From the NCBI RefSeq assembly GCF_009811555.1, contig NZ_BLIN01000003.1, positions 1,364,001 through 1,428,000 on the forward strand: a stretch of DNA of 64,000 nucleotides, written 5' to 3'. Under the pieces are notes generated by a model that saw only the letters and a program-made list of their open reading frames with translations, did not search any database and was not told the DNA's origin. Position numbers and translations under genes: made by a program. Source of the stretch: Streptomyces caniferus (GTDB taxonomy: Bacteria; Actinomycetota; Actinomycetes; Streptomycetales; Streptomycetaceae). Below are positions 53,119 to 63,782 of this stretch, in pieces; position 1 is the stretch's first letter; every line of letters starts with the position of its first letter.

Positions 53119-53766
53119 ATGACTGACACACGCAGGCGACGCGTCCCCCGCCCGGTCCGGGAGCAGCAGATCATCGACGCGGCGATCAAGGTCTTCGCCA
53201 AACGCGGCTACCACGCCGCCTCGGTCGACGAGATCGCCGAACTCGCCGGGATATCCAAGCCGATGGTCTACCTCTACCTCGATTCCAAGGAGGGGCTGTT
53301 CCTCGCCTGTCTGCGGCGCGAGACCGAGCGCCTGGTGACCGCGCTACGGGCTGCCGCGGGCCCCGCGCACACCCCCGAGCTGCGGCTGCGGGCGGGGCTG
53401 CTCGCGTTCTTCACCTTCGTCACCGAACACCGTGACAGCTGGGTGGTACTGCACCGTCAGGCGTCGGAGCTGAGCCCGGCGATCGCGGCGGAGCTGGCCC
53501 GGTCCCGGCTGGCGGTGGTGACGGAGGTCTCCGGGCTGGTCCGGGCCGACAGCGCGGAGGGTACCGGGCCCGCCTGCCCCGACGACGAGGCCGACTTCGT
53601 GACGTACACCCTGGTCGGGGCGGCGGACTCGCTCACCGACTGGATGACGCTCCACCCCGACGAGCCCCCGGAGCGGATCACCCTGCGGCTGATGAACATG
53701 GTGTGGGTGGGGATGCGCAATGTCCGCGACGGCGAGGTGTGGACGACGCCGGCTCAGGAGTCGTAG
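53119..53766 (+). CDS. TetR-family regulator
   Basis: Repressor of 215 residues. The N-terminal helix-turn-helix reads QQIIDAAIKVFAKRGYHAAS, VDEIAELAGISKPMVYLYLD. The ligand domain contains AFFTFVTEHRDSWVVLHRQA and TYTLVGAADSLTDWM. The basic N-terminus (TDTRRRRVPRPVR) may contact the minor groove. The ATG at 53119 follows a TAAGCT box by seven bases, so the mRNA is probably leaderless, and the operator-like repeat at 53084-53097 points to autoregulation. A methyltransferase gene follows 63 bases downstream and may be co-regulated. Confidence 0.92.
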   Translation: MTDTRRRRVPRPVREQQIIDAAIKVFAKRGYHAASVDEIAELAGISKPMVYLYLDSKEGLFLACLRRETERLVTALRAAAGPAHTPELRLRAGLLAFFTFVTEHRDSWVVLHRQASELSPAIAAELARSRLAVVTEVSGLVRADSAEGTGPACPDDEADFVTYTLVGAADSLTDWMTLHPDEPPERITLRLMNMVWVGMRNVRDGEVWTTPAQES

Positions 53767-53829
53767 GGGCGCGCGCCACGGCGCTTGCGGTACTGGCCGG
53801 GCGCCCTGCCCGGCCGGTACAAGAGAGGG

Positions 53830-54714
53830 ATGACCACAGAGCAGAGTGAGTTGTCGACCGCCCCGGGGGCCGCGCCCGCCACCGAGGAACCCGGCATCGA
53901 GGAGATGGTGCGCGCCAACCAGGCGAACTGGGACGCCCGCACCCCGGTCCATGTGGCCAGCGCGTTCTACGGCCTGGACGGTTCCCGGTCCGCCGAGGAC
54001 TGGTTCGCGCCGTTCGAATGGACGGATCTGGGTGAGCTGGCCGGGCGGGACGTCCTGCATCTGCAGTGTCATCTGGGCACCGAGACGGCCGCGTTCGCCG
54101 AGCGTGGCGCGCGCACGGTGGGCCTCGACTTCTCCGCGGCGGCGGTCGGCGAGGCACGACGGCTCGCCGAGGAGGCCGGCCGGAGCGTGGAGTTCGTCCG
54201 GTCCGATGTGCACCGGGCGGTGGAGGCGCTGGGCGAGCGCCGGTTCGATGTGATCTACACGGGCAAGGGCGCGCTGTGCTATCTGCCCGATCTGACCGCC
54301 TGGGCCGAGATCGTCAGTGCGCTGCTCCGGCCCGGGGGGACGTTCTATCTCGTCGAGTTCCATCCGCTGCTCGACTCCCTGGGCCCGACGCCGAGCCCCG
54401 ACAGCCAGCAACTACAGCTCCGCCACGACTACTTGGGCGGCCGCGGACCGCTCCGGAGCGATACGCCGTCCACGTACACCGACGGTCCGCCGGTGCAGGG
54501 TGCCACGACGAGTTACGAGTGGCGGCACGGCCTGGGGGAGGTGATCTCCGCCGTGATCGGGGCGGGGCTGACCGTGCAACTGGTACGGGAGACCGAGCTG
54601 TTGCCCTGGAAGAGGTTCGACTCGATGGTGCCGTCGGAGAACGGCTGGTGGCGGCTCCCGCCGTCGGAGCCGATCGTTCCGCTGCTGTATGCCCTGCGGG
54701 CGGTGAAGGCCTGA
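53830..54714 (+). CDS. Class I SAM-dependent methyltransferase
   Basis: A 294-residue Rossmann methyltransferase. Motif I region GRDVLHLQCHLGTETAAFAE (an LQCHLG variant common in bacterial small-molecule methyltransferases), motif II ARTVGLDFSAAAVGEARRLA, and RFDVIYTGKGALCYLPDLTA for motif IV. Substrate unknown. The start at 53830 gives family length, although its GAGAGGG is almost adjacent to the ATG, so translation may partly depend on coupling to the TetR gene 63 bases upstream. Confidence 0.85.
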   Translation: MTTEQSELSTAPGAAPATEEPGIEEMVRANQANWDARTPVHVASAFYGLDGSRSAEDWFAPFEWTDLGELAGRDVLHLQCHLGTETAAFAERGARTVGLDFSAAAVGEARRLAEEAGRSVEFVRSDVHRAVEALGERRFDVIYTGKGALCYLPDLTAWAEIVSALLRPGGTFYLVEFHPLLDSLGPTPSPDSQQLQLRHDYLGGRGPLRSDTPSTYTDGPPVQGATTSYEWRHGLGEVISAVIGAGLTVQLVRETELLPWKRFDSMVPSENGWWRLPPSEPIVPLLYALRAVKA

Positions 54715-54763
54715 GCCACCGGCCGACAGGGGGGGCGTTCGACGGTCCGGTCCGGCGGGCGCC

Positions 54764-56095
54764 TCAGCTCGCCGGACCGTGGATCCGGCGGTGGGTCAGC
54801 GCCCACCAGACCTCCGCGAGGTCAGCCGGATCACGCAGGCTGGTGCCGGTGATCTCCTCGAAGCGCCGGAGGCGGTTGCGCAGGGTGTTGGGGTGGACGT
54901 AGAGGGTCCGCGCGGCGGCCTCCAGGCGCAGGCCCTGCTGGAGGTAGGCGGCCGCGGCCTCCTCCAACTGGGCGCCGTCCTCGCCCCGTTCGGCCAGCGG
55001 CGCCAGGCGCAGCCCCACCAGCTGCTCCCCTACCGCCGGGAGCGCCACGACCGTGGCCCGCAGCCCCAGCTCCTCACGGGTGAACGCCCCGACGAGCCCG
55101 AACCCGGCGGCGGCCCGGAGCGCCTGGGTGGCCCGGGTGAATTCCGCGGCGAGTCCGGACGCGGGGGCCGGGGCGCCGAGCCCCAGGACCAGCCCGCGGC
55201 ACAACCCGGCAGGCCGGCCGGTCAGCAGTCCCGCCACCTCCGCGTCCACGGTCGTGACCAGCGGTTTCCCGCTCTCGTCCAGGGCGAGCCAGGGGCGCAG
55301 CAGGGCGACGATCCGGTCGAAGGCGCGGTCGCCGGGGCCGGGATGGCCGACGGCAGGCAGCTCGGGGGTGCGGTCCGGCGCACCGGGCGAGGGATCCTCG
55401 GGCAGGCGTGCGCGGAAGGGGAGGCGGAGCGCGCTCCGGTCGTACCAGCCGTCCGGGGCTTCTCCGTCGTCGGGGTGTCCGCCGGCCCGGGGCCCTTCGG
55501 CCGGATCGTCGCCGCCGGGACCGGCGCCCCACGCGCCGCCCGCGGAACGGGAACTCCCCCACCGCGCCTCGCCGAGCAGCAGGGCGCGGACCAGCGCCGC
55601 GCGCCGACGGTCCGTCATCGCGTCGCCCGGGAAGCCGACCCGGCAGCTGCGCACGATGCGCAGGGTGTTGGCGTCGACCCAGGCCCGGAGCGTCTCGGCG
55701 ATCGGCAGCAGGTCCTCGGCGGTGCCGCGCCGGGCCGCCATCTCCTCGCCGAACCGGCGCCAGACGATGTCCGTTCCGATCCGGTAGGCCGAGATGATGT
55801 CCTCGGCGGGCAACGAGCGGGCCAGCGCCGTCACCTCGTCGAGGTGTGTCTCCGGGATGGCGTACGCCCGGCCGTCGCCGTGCCCCTGTGGTCCCCGCCG
55901 CTCCTCGGACCAGCGCTGCACCAGTGACAGGCCGTTGCGCAGGGACGCCAGCACCCGCGGTCGGAGCTGGCCCACCGACACCCCTGCGTAGGAGGGGATT
56001 TGGGCCCGCAGGCCGCCGATGACCTCGTCGGTGAGGGCGTCGATCGCGGCATGCAGCGCGGCGACGGACTCCGGCACCGTTGTGGAAGTCTCCAC
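54764..56095 (-). CDS. PucR/CdaR-type transcriptional regulator
   Basis: A 443-residue regulator whose C-terminus is the PucR helix-turn-helix: YLQQGLRLEAAARTLYVHPN, TLRNRLRRFEEITG. The N-terminal half (VLASLRNGLSLVQRWSEERR, DIISAYRIGTDIVWRRF) matches the RsbRD-like sensory region of actinomycete PucR/CdaR proteins, with a GGDEF-like CdaR middle and a Gly/Pro-rich insert (about 200-265). The GTG at 56095 follows GGGAGGGG closely and is preferred to the open frame from 56152. Members often control catabolism of nitrogen compounds; the choline cluster 2.5 kb away is a possible but unproven target. Confidence 0.87.
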   Translation of the reverse strand: METSTTVPESVAALHAAIDALTDEVIGGLRAQIPSYAGVSVGQLRPRVLASLRNGLSLVQRWSEERRGPQGHGDGRAYAIPETHLDEVTALARSLPAEDIISAYRIGTDIVWRRFGEEMAARRGTAEDLLPIAETLRAWVDANTLRIVRSCRVGFPGDAMTDRRRAALVRALLLGEARWGSSRSAGGAWGAGPGGDDPAEGPRAGGHPDDGEAPDGWYDRSALRLPFRARLPEDPSPGAPDRTPELPAVGHPGPGDRAFDRIVALLRPWLALDESGKPLVTTVDAEVAGLLTGRPAGLCRGLVLGLGAPAPASGLAAEFTRATQALRAAAGFGLVGAFTREELGLRATVVALPAVGEQLVGLRLAPLAERGEDGAQLEEAAAAYLQQGLRLEAAARTLYVHPNTLRNRLRRFEEITGTSLRDPADLAEVWWALTHRRIHGPAS

Positions 56096-56288
56096 CCGTC
56101 CCCTCCCGACTCGGTGTCTTTCCCCATGGCGAAAGCGATCATTCGTCGCCATGCTACGAGGAAGCCGCCCGAACCCCTACAGATGTTCGATCCTGGACGA
56201 CTTTTCCCCGCCGTCCGGATCCGTCCCGGCGTTCGGCGCCCGGCCCCGCTGTGCCTCCCCATCACCCCCCGCATCATCAAGGAATCCC

Positions 56289-57785
56289 ATGGCTGTTTCC
56301 TGGCGTCGTATCGCGGTGCCCGCCGCCGCGGTCGGCGTACTCGTCCCCGCCGCCCTCGGCACCCATGCGCTGCTCTCGCACTCCGAGGAGCCCGGCACGT
56401 CCGCGGCCGGCATACGGGCCACCGGGCCGACGGCCCCGGGTGCCGTGCCGGACGACGCCCGGGCCACCGGTCCGGAGGGCACCGCCGCGGTGGCCCGGCC
56501 GTCCGATGCGCCGACCCGCTCCGGCAATTCGGTCTCCGTGCAGCTCTCGTCGTACGACGCGCAGCGCAAGCAGGCGGAGCTCAAGCCGTCGGCCGGCAAG
56601 ACCGTACGGACCGGGGACGTGATCGCCGCCGCGCCGAACCGGCACGCCCCGTCGGGTGCGCTGTTCAAGGTCGGCAAGGTCACCGGTTCCCGCGACGGCA
56701 AGGTCCGGGTGACCACCGCCCCCGCCACGCTCTCGGAGCTGCTCGGCGATCAGAAGGTGGACCAGCGCGCGGCGTTGCAGCCCGGTGAGGTCTCGGTCAG
56801 GCCGCTCTCCTCGGGTGTCACCGTGCAGAAGCCCGCCGCCGGCACCGCGGCGGGCAGCGACGGCCCGGCCACCCCGTCCGGCAGCCCCGGCGCCACCCCC
56901 TCCGGCTCCCCGAGCCCCTCGGCATCCGCTTCCTCCGGGGTCCGCACCCAGCTCGTGCCCTCCGGTACCCGCCCGGCCGCCACCTCCTCCGGCAGCACGC
57001 TGTCGCCCGACGCGCGCAAGGCGCTCACCACCCTGCGGCTGGGCGTCAACGTGCCGCTGCCCAAGGGCGTGGAGGCGACCGGCAAGTCTCCCGCCAAGCT
57101 GGCCGGCGAGGTGACCTTCCGGCCCGAGCTGATCTTCCAGTACGAGAAGCGCGGCGGGCTGAACCTGCTGCCGCAGCGCGCGGCCATCGGCCTCGGCGGC
57201 TCGTACGCCTACGGCTGGCAGGTGCACGGCAAGGTCCGCGGGACCGCCGACACCGGGCAGGTCGCGGTGCCGCTGGCGGCGGTCACCGGACGGCACGTCT
57301 TCTGGGTGGGCCCGGTCCCCGTCGTGGTCAGCACCGAGGTCACCTTCACCTACCGCTTCACCGCGGGCGGGCGCATCGTGCTCGACGCGGACCAGCGCAC
57401 CTCCGGCTCGTTCGCCGTCGGCGCGAAGTACGACCGCCAGGCCGGATGGCAGGCGCTGCACGAGGCACACCAGCAGACCAAGGGAGCCGCTCCCCGGGTC
57501 GAGGGTGCGGCCACCGCGACGGCCCGTGTCGGCGCGCACGCGCAGGTGTTCCTCTACGACACCGCGGGCGTCGGCGGCGACCTCTCCGTCCACCTCACCG
57601 GGCGGGCCGCGGCGAGCAACGGCAGCGCCCCGGCCTGGGCGCTCAGCGCGGGTTACGACCTCAAGACCGAGCTGATGCTGCAACTGAAGATCTTCGGCAT
57701 CCAGATCGCCGACCTCAGGACCACGCCGTTCGCCCTGCACGACGAGCGCAAGCTCTTCGGACGGGGGAAGCTGCCCGCCGCCTGA
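56289..57785 (+). CDS. Secreted protein with Pro/Ser/Gly linker, unknown function
   Basis: A 498-residue exported protein. AAGGA six bases before the ATG at 56289; the signal segment is RRIAVPAAAVGVLVPAALG with Ala-rich cleavage region. After a folded N-terminal part (SVQLSSYDAQRKQAELKPSA, VGKVTGSRDGKVRVTTAPAT) there is a disordered linker (SPGATPSGSPSPSASAS), then a C-terminal beta-rich domain with FTYRFTAGGRIVLDADQRTS and LKIFGIQIADLRTTPFALHD. The family is conserved in Streptomyces as hypothetical. Likely cell-wall or extracellular. Divergent from the PucR gene; ends at a 23-bp hairpin. Confidence 0.82.
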   Translation: MAVSWRRIAVPAAAVGVLVPAALGTHALLSHSEEPGTSAAGIRATGPTAPGAVPDDARATGPEGTAAVARPSDAPTRSGNSVSVQLSSYDAQRKQAELKPSAGKTVRTGDVIAAAPNRHAPSGALFKVGKVTGSRDGKVRVTTAPATLSELLGDQKVDQRAALQPGEVSVRPLSSGVTVQKPAAGTAAGSDGPATPSGSPGATPSGSPSPSASASSGVRTQLVPSGTRPAATSSGSTLSPDARKALTTLRLGVNVPLPKGVEATGKSPAKLAGEVTFRPELIFQYEKRGGLNLLPQRAAIGLGGSYAYGWQVHGKVRGTADTGQVAVPLAAVTGRHVFWVGPVPVVVSTEVTFTYRFTAGGRIVLDADQRTSGSFAVGAKYDRQAGWQALHEAHQQTKGAAPRVEGAATATARVGAHAQVFLYDTAGVGGDLSVHLTGRAAASNGSAPAWALSAGYDLKTELMLQLKIFGIQIADLRTTPFALHDERKLFGRGKLPAA

Positions 57786-57800
57786 GCCTTCACTCCGCAC

Positions 57801-57852
57801 ACGCAAGGACGGCGCCCCCGGGACATCTCTCCCGGGGGCGCCGTCCTTGCGT
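57801..57852. terminator. Bidirectional terminator, 23-bp stem
   Basis: Arms 57801-57823 and 57830-57852 pair perfectly around a 6-base loop, between convergent stops at 57785 and 57896. Longest hairpin in the window. Confidence 0.92.
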
Positions 57853-57895
57853 CCGCGTGGCCTTGGCGGTCGTCGGCGTACCGACGCCGCCGCTC

Positions 57896-58420
57896 TCACC
57901 CCAGCCGCCGGTACTCCGAGCGCAGCAGCTGTTCCTTCGCCGGCCCGCCGACCCGCCACTCCAGATGCCAGGTGTCCGGCCCGGTGACGGTGAAGCATCC
58001 CGCGTACCGGTCCGCGGCACAGGGGTGGACGGCGCTCCAGCGGCCGGTCCGGAGGTCGAGGTCGTGGAAGGGCCGGCCGTCGGCGAAGTCGACCTCGGCG
58101 GTGCCGTCCGGCCGGGGCCGCAGCCACAGGGTGCGGCTCGCCGGGTACTGGGTCCCGCCCCAGTTCAGTCGCCCCTCCTCGAAGTGGAGCAGCCCGTCCC
58201 CCGCCGGATCGGTACGGAACTCCGCGGTGCCGCGGAAGCCGCCCTCGGTGCCGGCCCGCAGGTCGTACACGGTGCGCTCGATGCTCCAGCGGCCGGAGAG
58301 GTACGCCGCGGCATCGGGGACGGGGTACGGAGACGGCTCGGCGACCGGCCCCGGCACCGCGCCATGCTCCGGGTCCTGCTGAGGCTCCCGCCCACGCCTT
58401 CGGTCCGGCTCACTGCCCAT
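57896..58420 (-). CDS. DUF6314 protein
   Basis: A 174-residue protein of the DUF6314 family: AYLSGRWSIERTVYDLRAGT, GGFRGTAEFRTDPAGDGLLH, FADGRPFHDLDLRTGRWSAV, HPCAADRYAGCFTV and WHLEWRVGGPAKEQLLRSEY follow the family order, suggesting a small lipocalin-like beta barrel. Function unknown. The first 30 residues are disordered. Divergent from the aldehyde dehydrogenase gene over a 229-base spacer. Confidence 0.85.
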   Translation of the reverse strand: MGSEPDRRRGREPQQDPEHGAVPGPVAEPSPYPVPDAAAYLSGRWSIERTVYDLRAGTEGGFRGTAEFRTDPAGDGLLHFEEGRLNWGGTQYPASRTLWLRPRPDGTAEVDFADGRPFHDLDLRTGRWSAVHPCAADRYAGCFTVTGPDTWHLEWRVGGPAKEQLLRSEYRRLG

Positions 58421-58649
58421 CCCCCCATTCTCCCGTCCGCCCGCCGGGTCACTCCGTCGGCCCCACCCGGTGCCGTTCCCTCTCCCCCGGCCCTTCGTAC
58501 CGTGCGGAGCCGCACCGCCCGTCTTACTCTCGGTTCAGTGATCGTCACCGAGGTCCGCGCGGCGGGCCGCCCGTCGGCCCGACGCCGTCGGCCGGGGCGC
58601 CGCGCCCGCCGCTGCCGCCTCGTACGAGCCGGAGACCGGAGGCACCACC

Positions 58650-60115
<1,466 letters not shown>

Positions 60116-60119
<4 letters not shown>

Positions 60120-61690
60120 CCGACGCCGACTCCCCGCGCCCGGGCACCCGGGCCGACGGTTCGCACGACGACGACTCGCTCGCCGAGCTCGGCTACAAGC
60201 CGGAACTCAAGCGCACCCTGGGCAACTTCCACACCTTCGCCGCCGGAATCAGCTACATCTCCATCCTCACCGGCACCTTCCAGCTGTTCTACTTCGGCAT
60301 CGCCCACGGCGGGCCGGCGTACTGGTGGTCCTGGCCGATGGTCTTCCTCGGGCAGCTGATGGTGGCGCTGTGCTTCTGCGAGCTGGCCGCCCGCTACCCG
60401 GTGGCCGGATCGGTCTACAACTGGTCCAAGAAGCTCGGCGGCCCGCACATCGGCTGGCTCGGCGGCTGGATGATGGTGACCGCCACCATGGTGTCGCTGT
60501 CCGCGGTGGCGCTGGCGTACCAGGTGACGCTGCCGCAGATCTCGTCCTGGTTCCAGTTCATCGGCGACGGCACCGGCAAGTCCGCGGCCGAGAACGCCGT
60601 GGTGCTCGGCACCATCCTCATCACCTTCACCACCCTGGTGAACGCCTTCGGCGTCAAGCTGATGGCGCGGATCAACTCCGCGGGCGTGGCGATCGAACTC
60701 ATCGCCGCCATCGTCCTGATCATTCTTCTCGCCGCGCACGTCACCCGCGGCCCGGGCGTCGTGCTGAACACCTTCGGTCTGGGCAGCGGCGAGAACCTCG
60801 GCTACTTCGGTGCGTTCCTCACCGCGGCACTGGCCTCGGCGTACGTCATGTACGGCTTCGACACCGCCTCGTCGCTCGGTGAGGAGTCCAAGGACCCCGG
60901 TCGCAACGCGCCCCGCGCCATCCTGCGGGCGCTGGTCGCGTCCTTCCTCATCGGCGGCCTGATCCTCCTGTTCGCCCTGCTCTCGGTGCCCGATCTGCAC
61001 TCCGCGAAGCTGTCCGTGGACGGCCTGCAGTACGTGGTGCTCTCCACGCTCGGCTCGACCATCGGACAGATCGTGCTGTGGTGTGTGGTCATCGCGATCA
61101 CCGTGTGCGAGCTGGCGGTGCACACGGCCGGCATCCGGCTGGCGTTCGCCATGGCCCGGGACAACAACCTCCCGGCCGCCTCCCTGCTGGCCAAGGTCAG
61201 CCCCCGCTTCCAGACGCCGGTGCTGCCGGCCGTCGTCATCGGCCTGGTGGCGATCGGCATCCTCCTCATCAACGTCAACCAGCCGCAGATCTTCTCGGTG
61301 ATCACCAGCATCGCGATCATCATGATCTACCTGGCCTACCTGGCGGTCACCCTGCCGATGCTGTTCCAGCGGCTGCGCGGCAACTGGACGCCGGCCAAGG
61401 GGAAGTTCTCCCTGGGCAAGTTCGGCCTTCCGGTGAACATCCTCGCCGTGCTCTGGGGCTTCGGGATGTCCCTCAACCTCGCCTGGCCGCGCGCCGCGGT
61501 CTACAACGCGACCGGCCCGCAGCACTGGTACCTGCGCTGGGGCGCCTTCCTGTTCATCGGCGTCGTGGCGATCGGCGGGTTCACCTACTACTGGTTCGTC
61601 CAGCGCAAGCGCACCGGCGTCCTGGCCATGCATGCGGCCGTCACCCCCGACAGCGGCGGCCCGGGCAACAGCAGCACCCCCACCCCCTGA
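60116..61690 (+). CDS. APC-superfamily amino acid / choline-type permease
   Basis: A 524-residue inner-membrane permease with about twelve helices. N-terminal signature FHTFAAGISYISILTGTFQL, then ELAARYPVAGSVYNWSKKLG and GFDTASSLGEESKDPGRNAP (helix 6-7 region) as in the amino acid/choline transporter group of the APC family; yeast choline carrier Hnm1 belongs there. The GTG start sits inside the stop of the aldehyde dehydrogenase gene (4-base overlap). Flanked by choline-oxidising enzymes, so uptake of choline or a close analogue is inferred. Confidence 0.9.
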
Positions 61691-61703
61691 TCAGGAGCGC
61701 GCG

Positions 61704-63266
61704 ATGTCCCGAGAGGCCCCTGTGGACGAGTTCGACTACGTCGTGGTCGGCGGCGGCACGGCCGGTTCCGTCGTGGCGGCCCGGCTCAGCGAGGACCCGA
61801 CGGCCACCGTCTGCCTCCTGGAGGCCGGCCCCTCCGACGTCGGTGATGAGAACGTGCTGCGCCTGGACCGCTGGATGGGGCTGCTGGAGTCCGGCTACGA
61901 CTGGGACTATCCGGTCGAACCGCAGGAGAACGGCAACAGCTTCATGCGGCACGCCCGCGCCAAGGTGCTCGGCGGCTGCTCCTCGCACAACTCCTGCATC
62001 GCCTTCTGGGCCCCGGCCGAGGACCTCGACGAGTGGGCCGCGATGGGCTGTACGGGCTGGAGCGCGGCCGACTGCTTCCCGCTCTACCAGCGGCTGGAGA
62101 ACAACGACGCCCCCGGCGACCACCACGGCCGCAACGGCCCGGTCACCCTGCGCACCGTCCCGCCGCACGACCCGTGCGGGGTGGCGCTGCTGGAGGCCTG
62201 CGTGGCGGCCGGCATCCCGACCACGCCGTTCAACACCGGTAAGACCGTCGTCCGGGGCGCGAACTGGTTCCAGATCAACTGCCGCCCGGACGGCACCCGT
62301 TCCTCCGCGTCGGTGTCCTATCTCCACCCCCTCCTGGGCACCCGCAAGAACCTGGAGGTGCGCACCGGGCTCCAGGCCAGACACCTGAACTTCGACTCCG
62401 CCCGGCGCTGCACCGGCGTGGACTACCTCGCGCCCGACCTGATCCACACCCGCACCGTCAACGCCCGCCGCGAGACCGTCGTCTCCTGCGGCGCCATCGA
62501 CTCCCCGAAGCTCCTCATGCTCTCCGGCATCGGCCCGGCCACCCATCTGCGGGCCACCGCCATCGAGCCGATCGTCGACTCCCCCGGCGTGGGCTCCCAC
62601 CTCCAGGACCACCCGGAGGGCGTGATCATGTGGGACGCCAAGCAGCCCATGGTCGACACCTCCACCCAGTGGTGGGAGATCGGCATCTTCGTGAACACCG
62701 AACCCGGCCTCGACCGCCCGGACCTGATGTTCCACTACGGCCAAGTGCCCTTCGACATGAACACCTACCGTCGCGGCTACCCCACCTCGGAGAACGCCTT
62801 CTGCCTCACCCCGAACGTCACCCGGGCCCGCTCGCGCGGCACGGTCCGGCTGCGCACCCGCGACTTCCGTGACAAGCCCATGGTGGACCCGCGCTACTTC
62901 ACCCACGAACACGACATCCGCGTCATGACCCACGGGCTGCGCCTCGCGCGCGAGATCGTCTCCCAGACGCCCATGGTCGAGTGGGCCGGTACCGAACTCG
63001 CCCCCGGGCCGTCCACGCACTCCGACGCCGACCTGTTCGAGTACGTCCGCGCCACGCACAACACGGTCTACCACCCCGCGTCCACGGTCCAGATGGGCGC
63101 CCCCGACGACCCGTCGACGCCCCTCGACCCCCACCTGCGCGTCAAGGGCGTTACCGGCCTGCGGGTGGCCGACGCTTCGGTGATGCCGTTCCTGCCGGCC
63201 GTGAACCCCTGTATCACCACGATGATGATCGGGGAGAAGTGTGCGGATCTGATGCGCAGCGACTGA
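61704..63266 (+). CDS. codA: Choline oxidase-type GMC oxidoreductase
   Basis: FAD enzyme of 520 residues in the glucose-methanol-choline family. Dinucleotide motif DYVVVGGGTAGSVVAARL at the N-terminus. It matches Arthrobacter choline oxidase closely: GGCSSHNSCIAFWAP, where His95 corresponds to the residue that binds FAD covalently; HLQDHPEG; TQWWEIGIF; DLMFHYGQVPFDMNTYR; and the active-site pair His457 (VYHPAST) and Asn501 (NPCIT), 44 residues apart as in choline oxidase. This favours oxygen-dependent choline oxidation to betaine with hydrogen peroxide over BetA dehydrogenase. AGGAG lies six bases before the ATG. Third gene of the operon. Confidence 0.9.
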   Translation: MSREAPVDEFDYVVVGGGTAGSVVAARLSEDPTATVCLLEAGPSDVGDENVLRLDRWMGLLESGYDWDYPVEPQENGNSFMRHARAKVLGGCSSHNSCIAFWAPAEDLDEWAAMGCTGWSAADCFPLYQRLENNDAPGDHHGRNGPVTLRTVPPHDPCGVALLEACVAAGIPTTPFNTGKTVVRGANWFQINCRPDGTRSSASVSYLHPLLGTRKNLEVRTGLQARHLNFDSARRCTGVDYLAPDLIHTRTVNARRETVVSCGAIDSPKLLMLSGIGPATHLRATAIEPIVDSPGVGSHLQDHPEGVIMWDAKQPMVDTSTQWWEIGIFVNTEPGLDRPDLMFHYGQVPFDMNTYRRGYPTSENAFCLTPNVTRARSRGTVRLRTRDFRDKPMVDPRYFTHEHDIRVMTHGLRLAREIVSQTPMVEWAGTELAPGPSTHSDADLFEYVRATHNTVYHPASTVQMGAPDDPSTPLDPHLRVKGVTGLRVADASVMPFLPAVNPCITTMMIGEKCADLMRSD

Positions 63267-63313
63267 TGCGCCCCGGCCGATCACGGATCGACGGAGCGCA
63301 CGGCAACGACCTA

Positions 63314-63469
63314 CGAGGTGGGCTCCCTTCGCCGGCATGGTCCGGATCAGGTGCTTGGGGGTCGCCGTCCGGTCTTGCGACCTTCCGGCCTCTCAGCCCG
63401 GCCTTCCTTCACGTCCTCGGCGGCAACCAGAGCTGCCTTCCCCGAGGCCAGTCCGGTCGGACTCCCTCG
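63314..63469 (-). promoter_or_regulatory. TPP riboswitch (THI element), apparently without a downstream thiamine gene
   Basis: On the minus strand the conserved blocks are in order: CTGAGA (complement of 63391-63396), ACCTGATC (63352-63345), CCATGCCGGCGAAGGGA (about 63339-63323). P1 can pair CGAGG at 63465-63469 with CCTCG at 63314-63318. TATCCT at 63497-63492 could be the -10 of its own promoter. In bacteria this RNA binds thiamine pyrophosphate and represses thi genes. Here transcription runs into the 3' end of the choline oxidase gene in antisense direction, and no minus-strand gene with family similarity follows for 5 kb. The motif match is strong; the missing target is the oddity. Confidence 0.82.
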
Positions 63470-63560
63470 CTCGCCCCGTAGGCCTGCGTTCAGGATACTC
63501 CCGGACAAAGGGTATGGAACAGGCAATTCCGACTTTTTCTCGGCGCCGCCCGGAAATGCA

Positions 63561-63587
63561 GAAAACCCCTGCTGAGCAGGGGTTTTC
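63561..63587 (-). terminator. Intrinsic terminator of tRNA-Leu
   Basis: GAAAACCCCTGC paired with GCAGGGGTTTTC (12 bp, 3-base loop), six bases after the tRNA 3' end, ending in four T on the transcribed strand. It separates the tRNA transcript from the riboswitch. Confidence 0.88.
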
Positions 63588-63592
63588 GTCGG

Positions 63593-63677
63593 TGTCCGAG
63601 GGGGGACTTGAACCCCCACGCCCGATAAAGGGCACTAGCACCTCAAGCTAGCGCGTCTGCCATTCCGCCACCCGGAC
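63593..63677 (-). tRNA. tRNA-Leu (anticodon GAG)
   Basis: An 85-nt class II tRNA. Acceptor arm GTCCGGG pairs with the 3' CTCGGAC plus discriminator A; the D arm has GGCAGACGC; the anticodon stem CTAGC/GCTAG encloses TTGAGGT, so the anticodon is GAG (63642-63644), reading CTC/CTT leucine codons. A long variable arm (GCCC-TTTAT-CGGGC) and T arm GGGGGTTCAAGTCCCCC confirm Leu class. The terminal CCA is not fully encoded (CCG follows). Confidence 0.97.
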
Positions 63678-63770
63678 TAGGTGTGATCTTCGCGGGGCGT
63701 TCCCCGCGGCGACATGGACAACAATACCAAGGTTTCGGAGTGCCTTTCACCTGCATATCCGTCCGCCACA

Positions 63771-63776
63771 TAACCT
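63771..63776 (+). promoter_or_regulatory. -10 box of leaderless DUF2254 gene
   Basis: TAACCT six bases before the ATG at 63783, no Shine-Dalgarno. Confidence 0.5.
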
Positions 63777-63782
63777 CGATTT

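Noticed and set aside
61704..63266. Choline dehydrogenase (BetA) assignment
   Set aside because: The SSHNS flavin-linking histidine and His457/Asn501 spacing match choline oxidase better.
61641..63338. Minus-strand gene controlled by the TPP riboswitch
   Set aside because: It starts at the ATGCC inside the riboswitch core and is pure antisense of the choline oxidase gene, without any domain.
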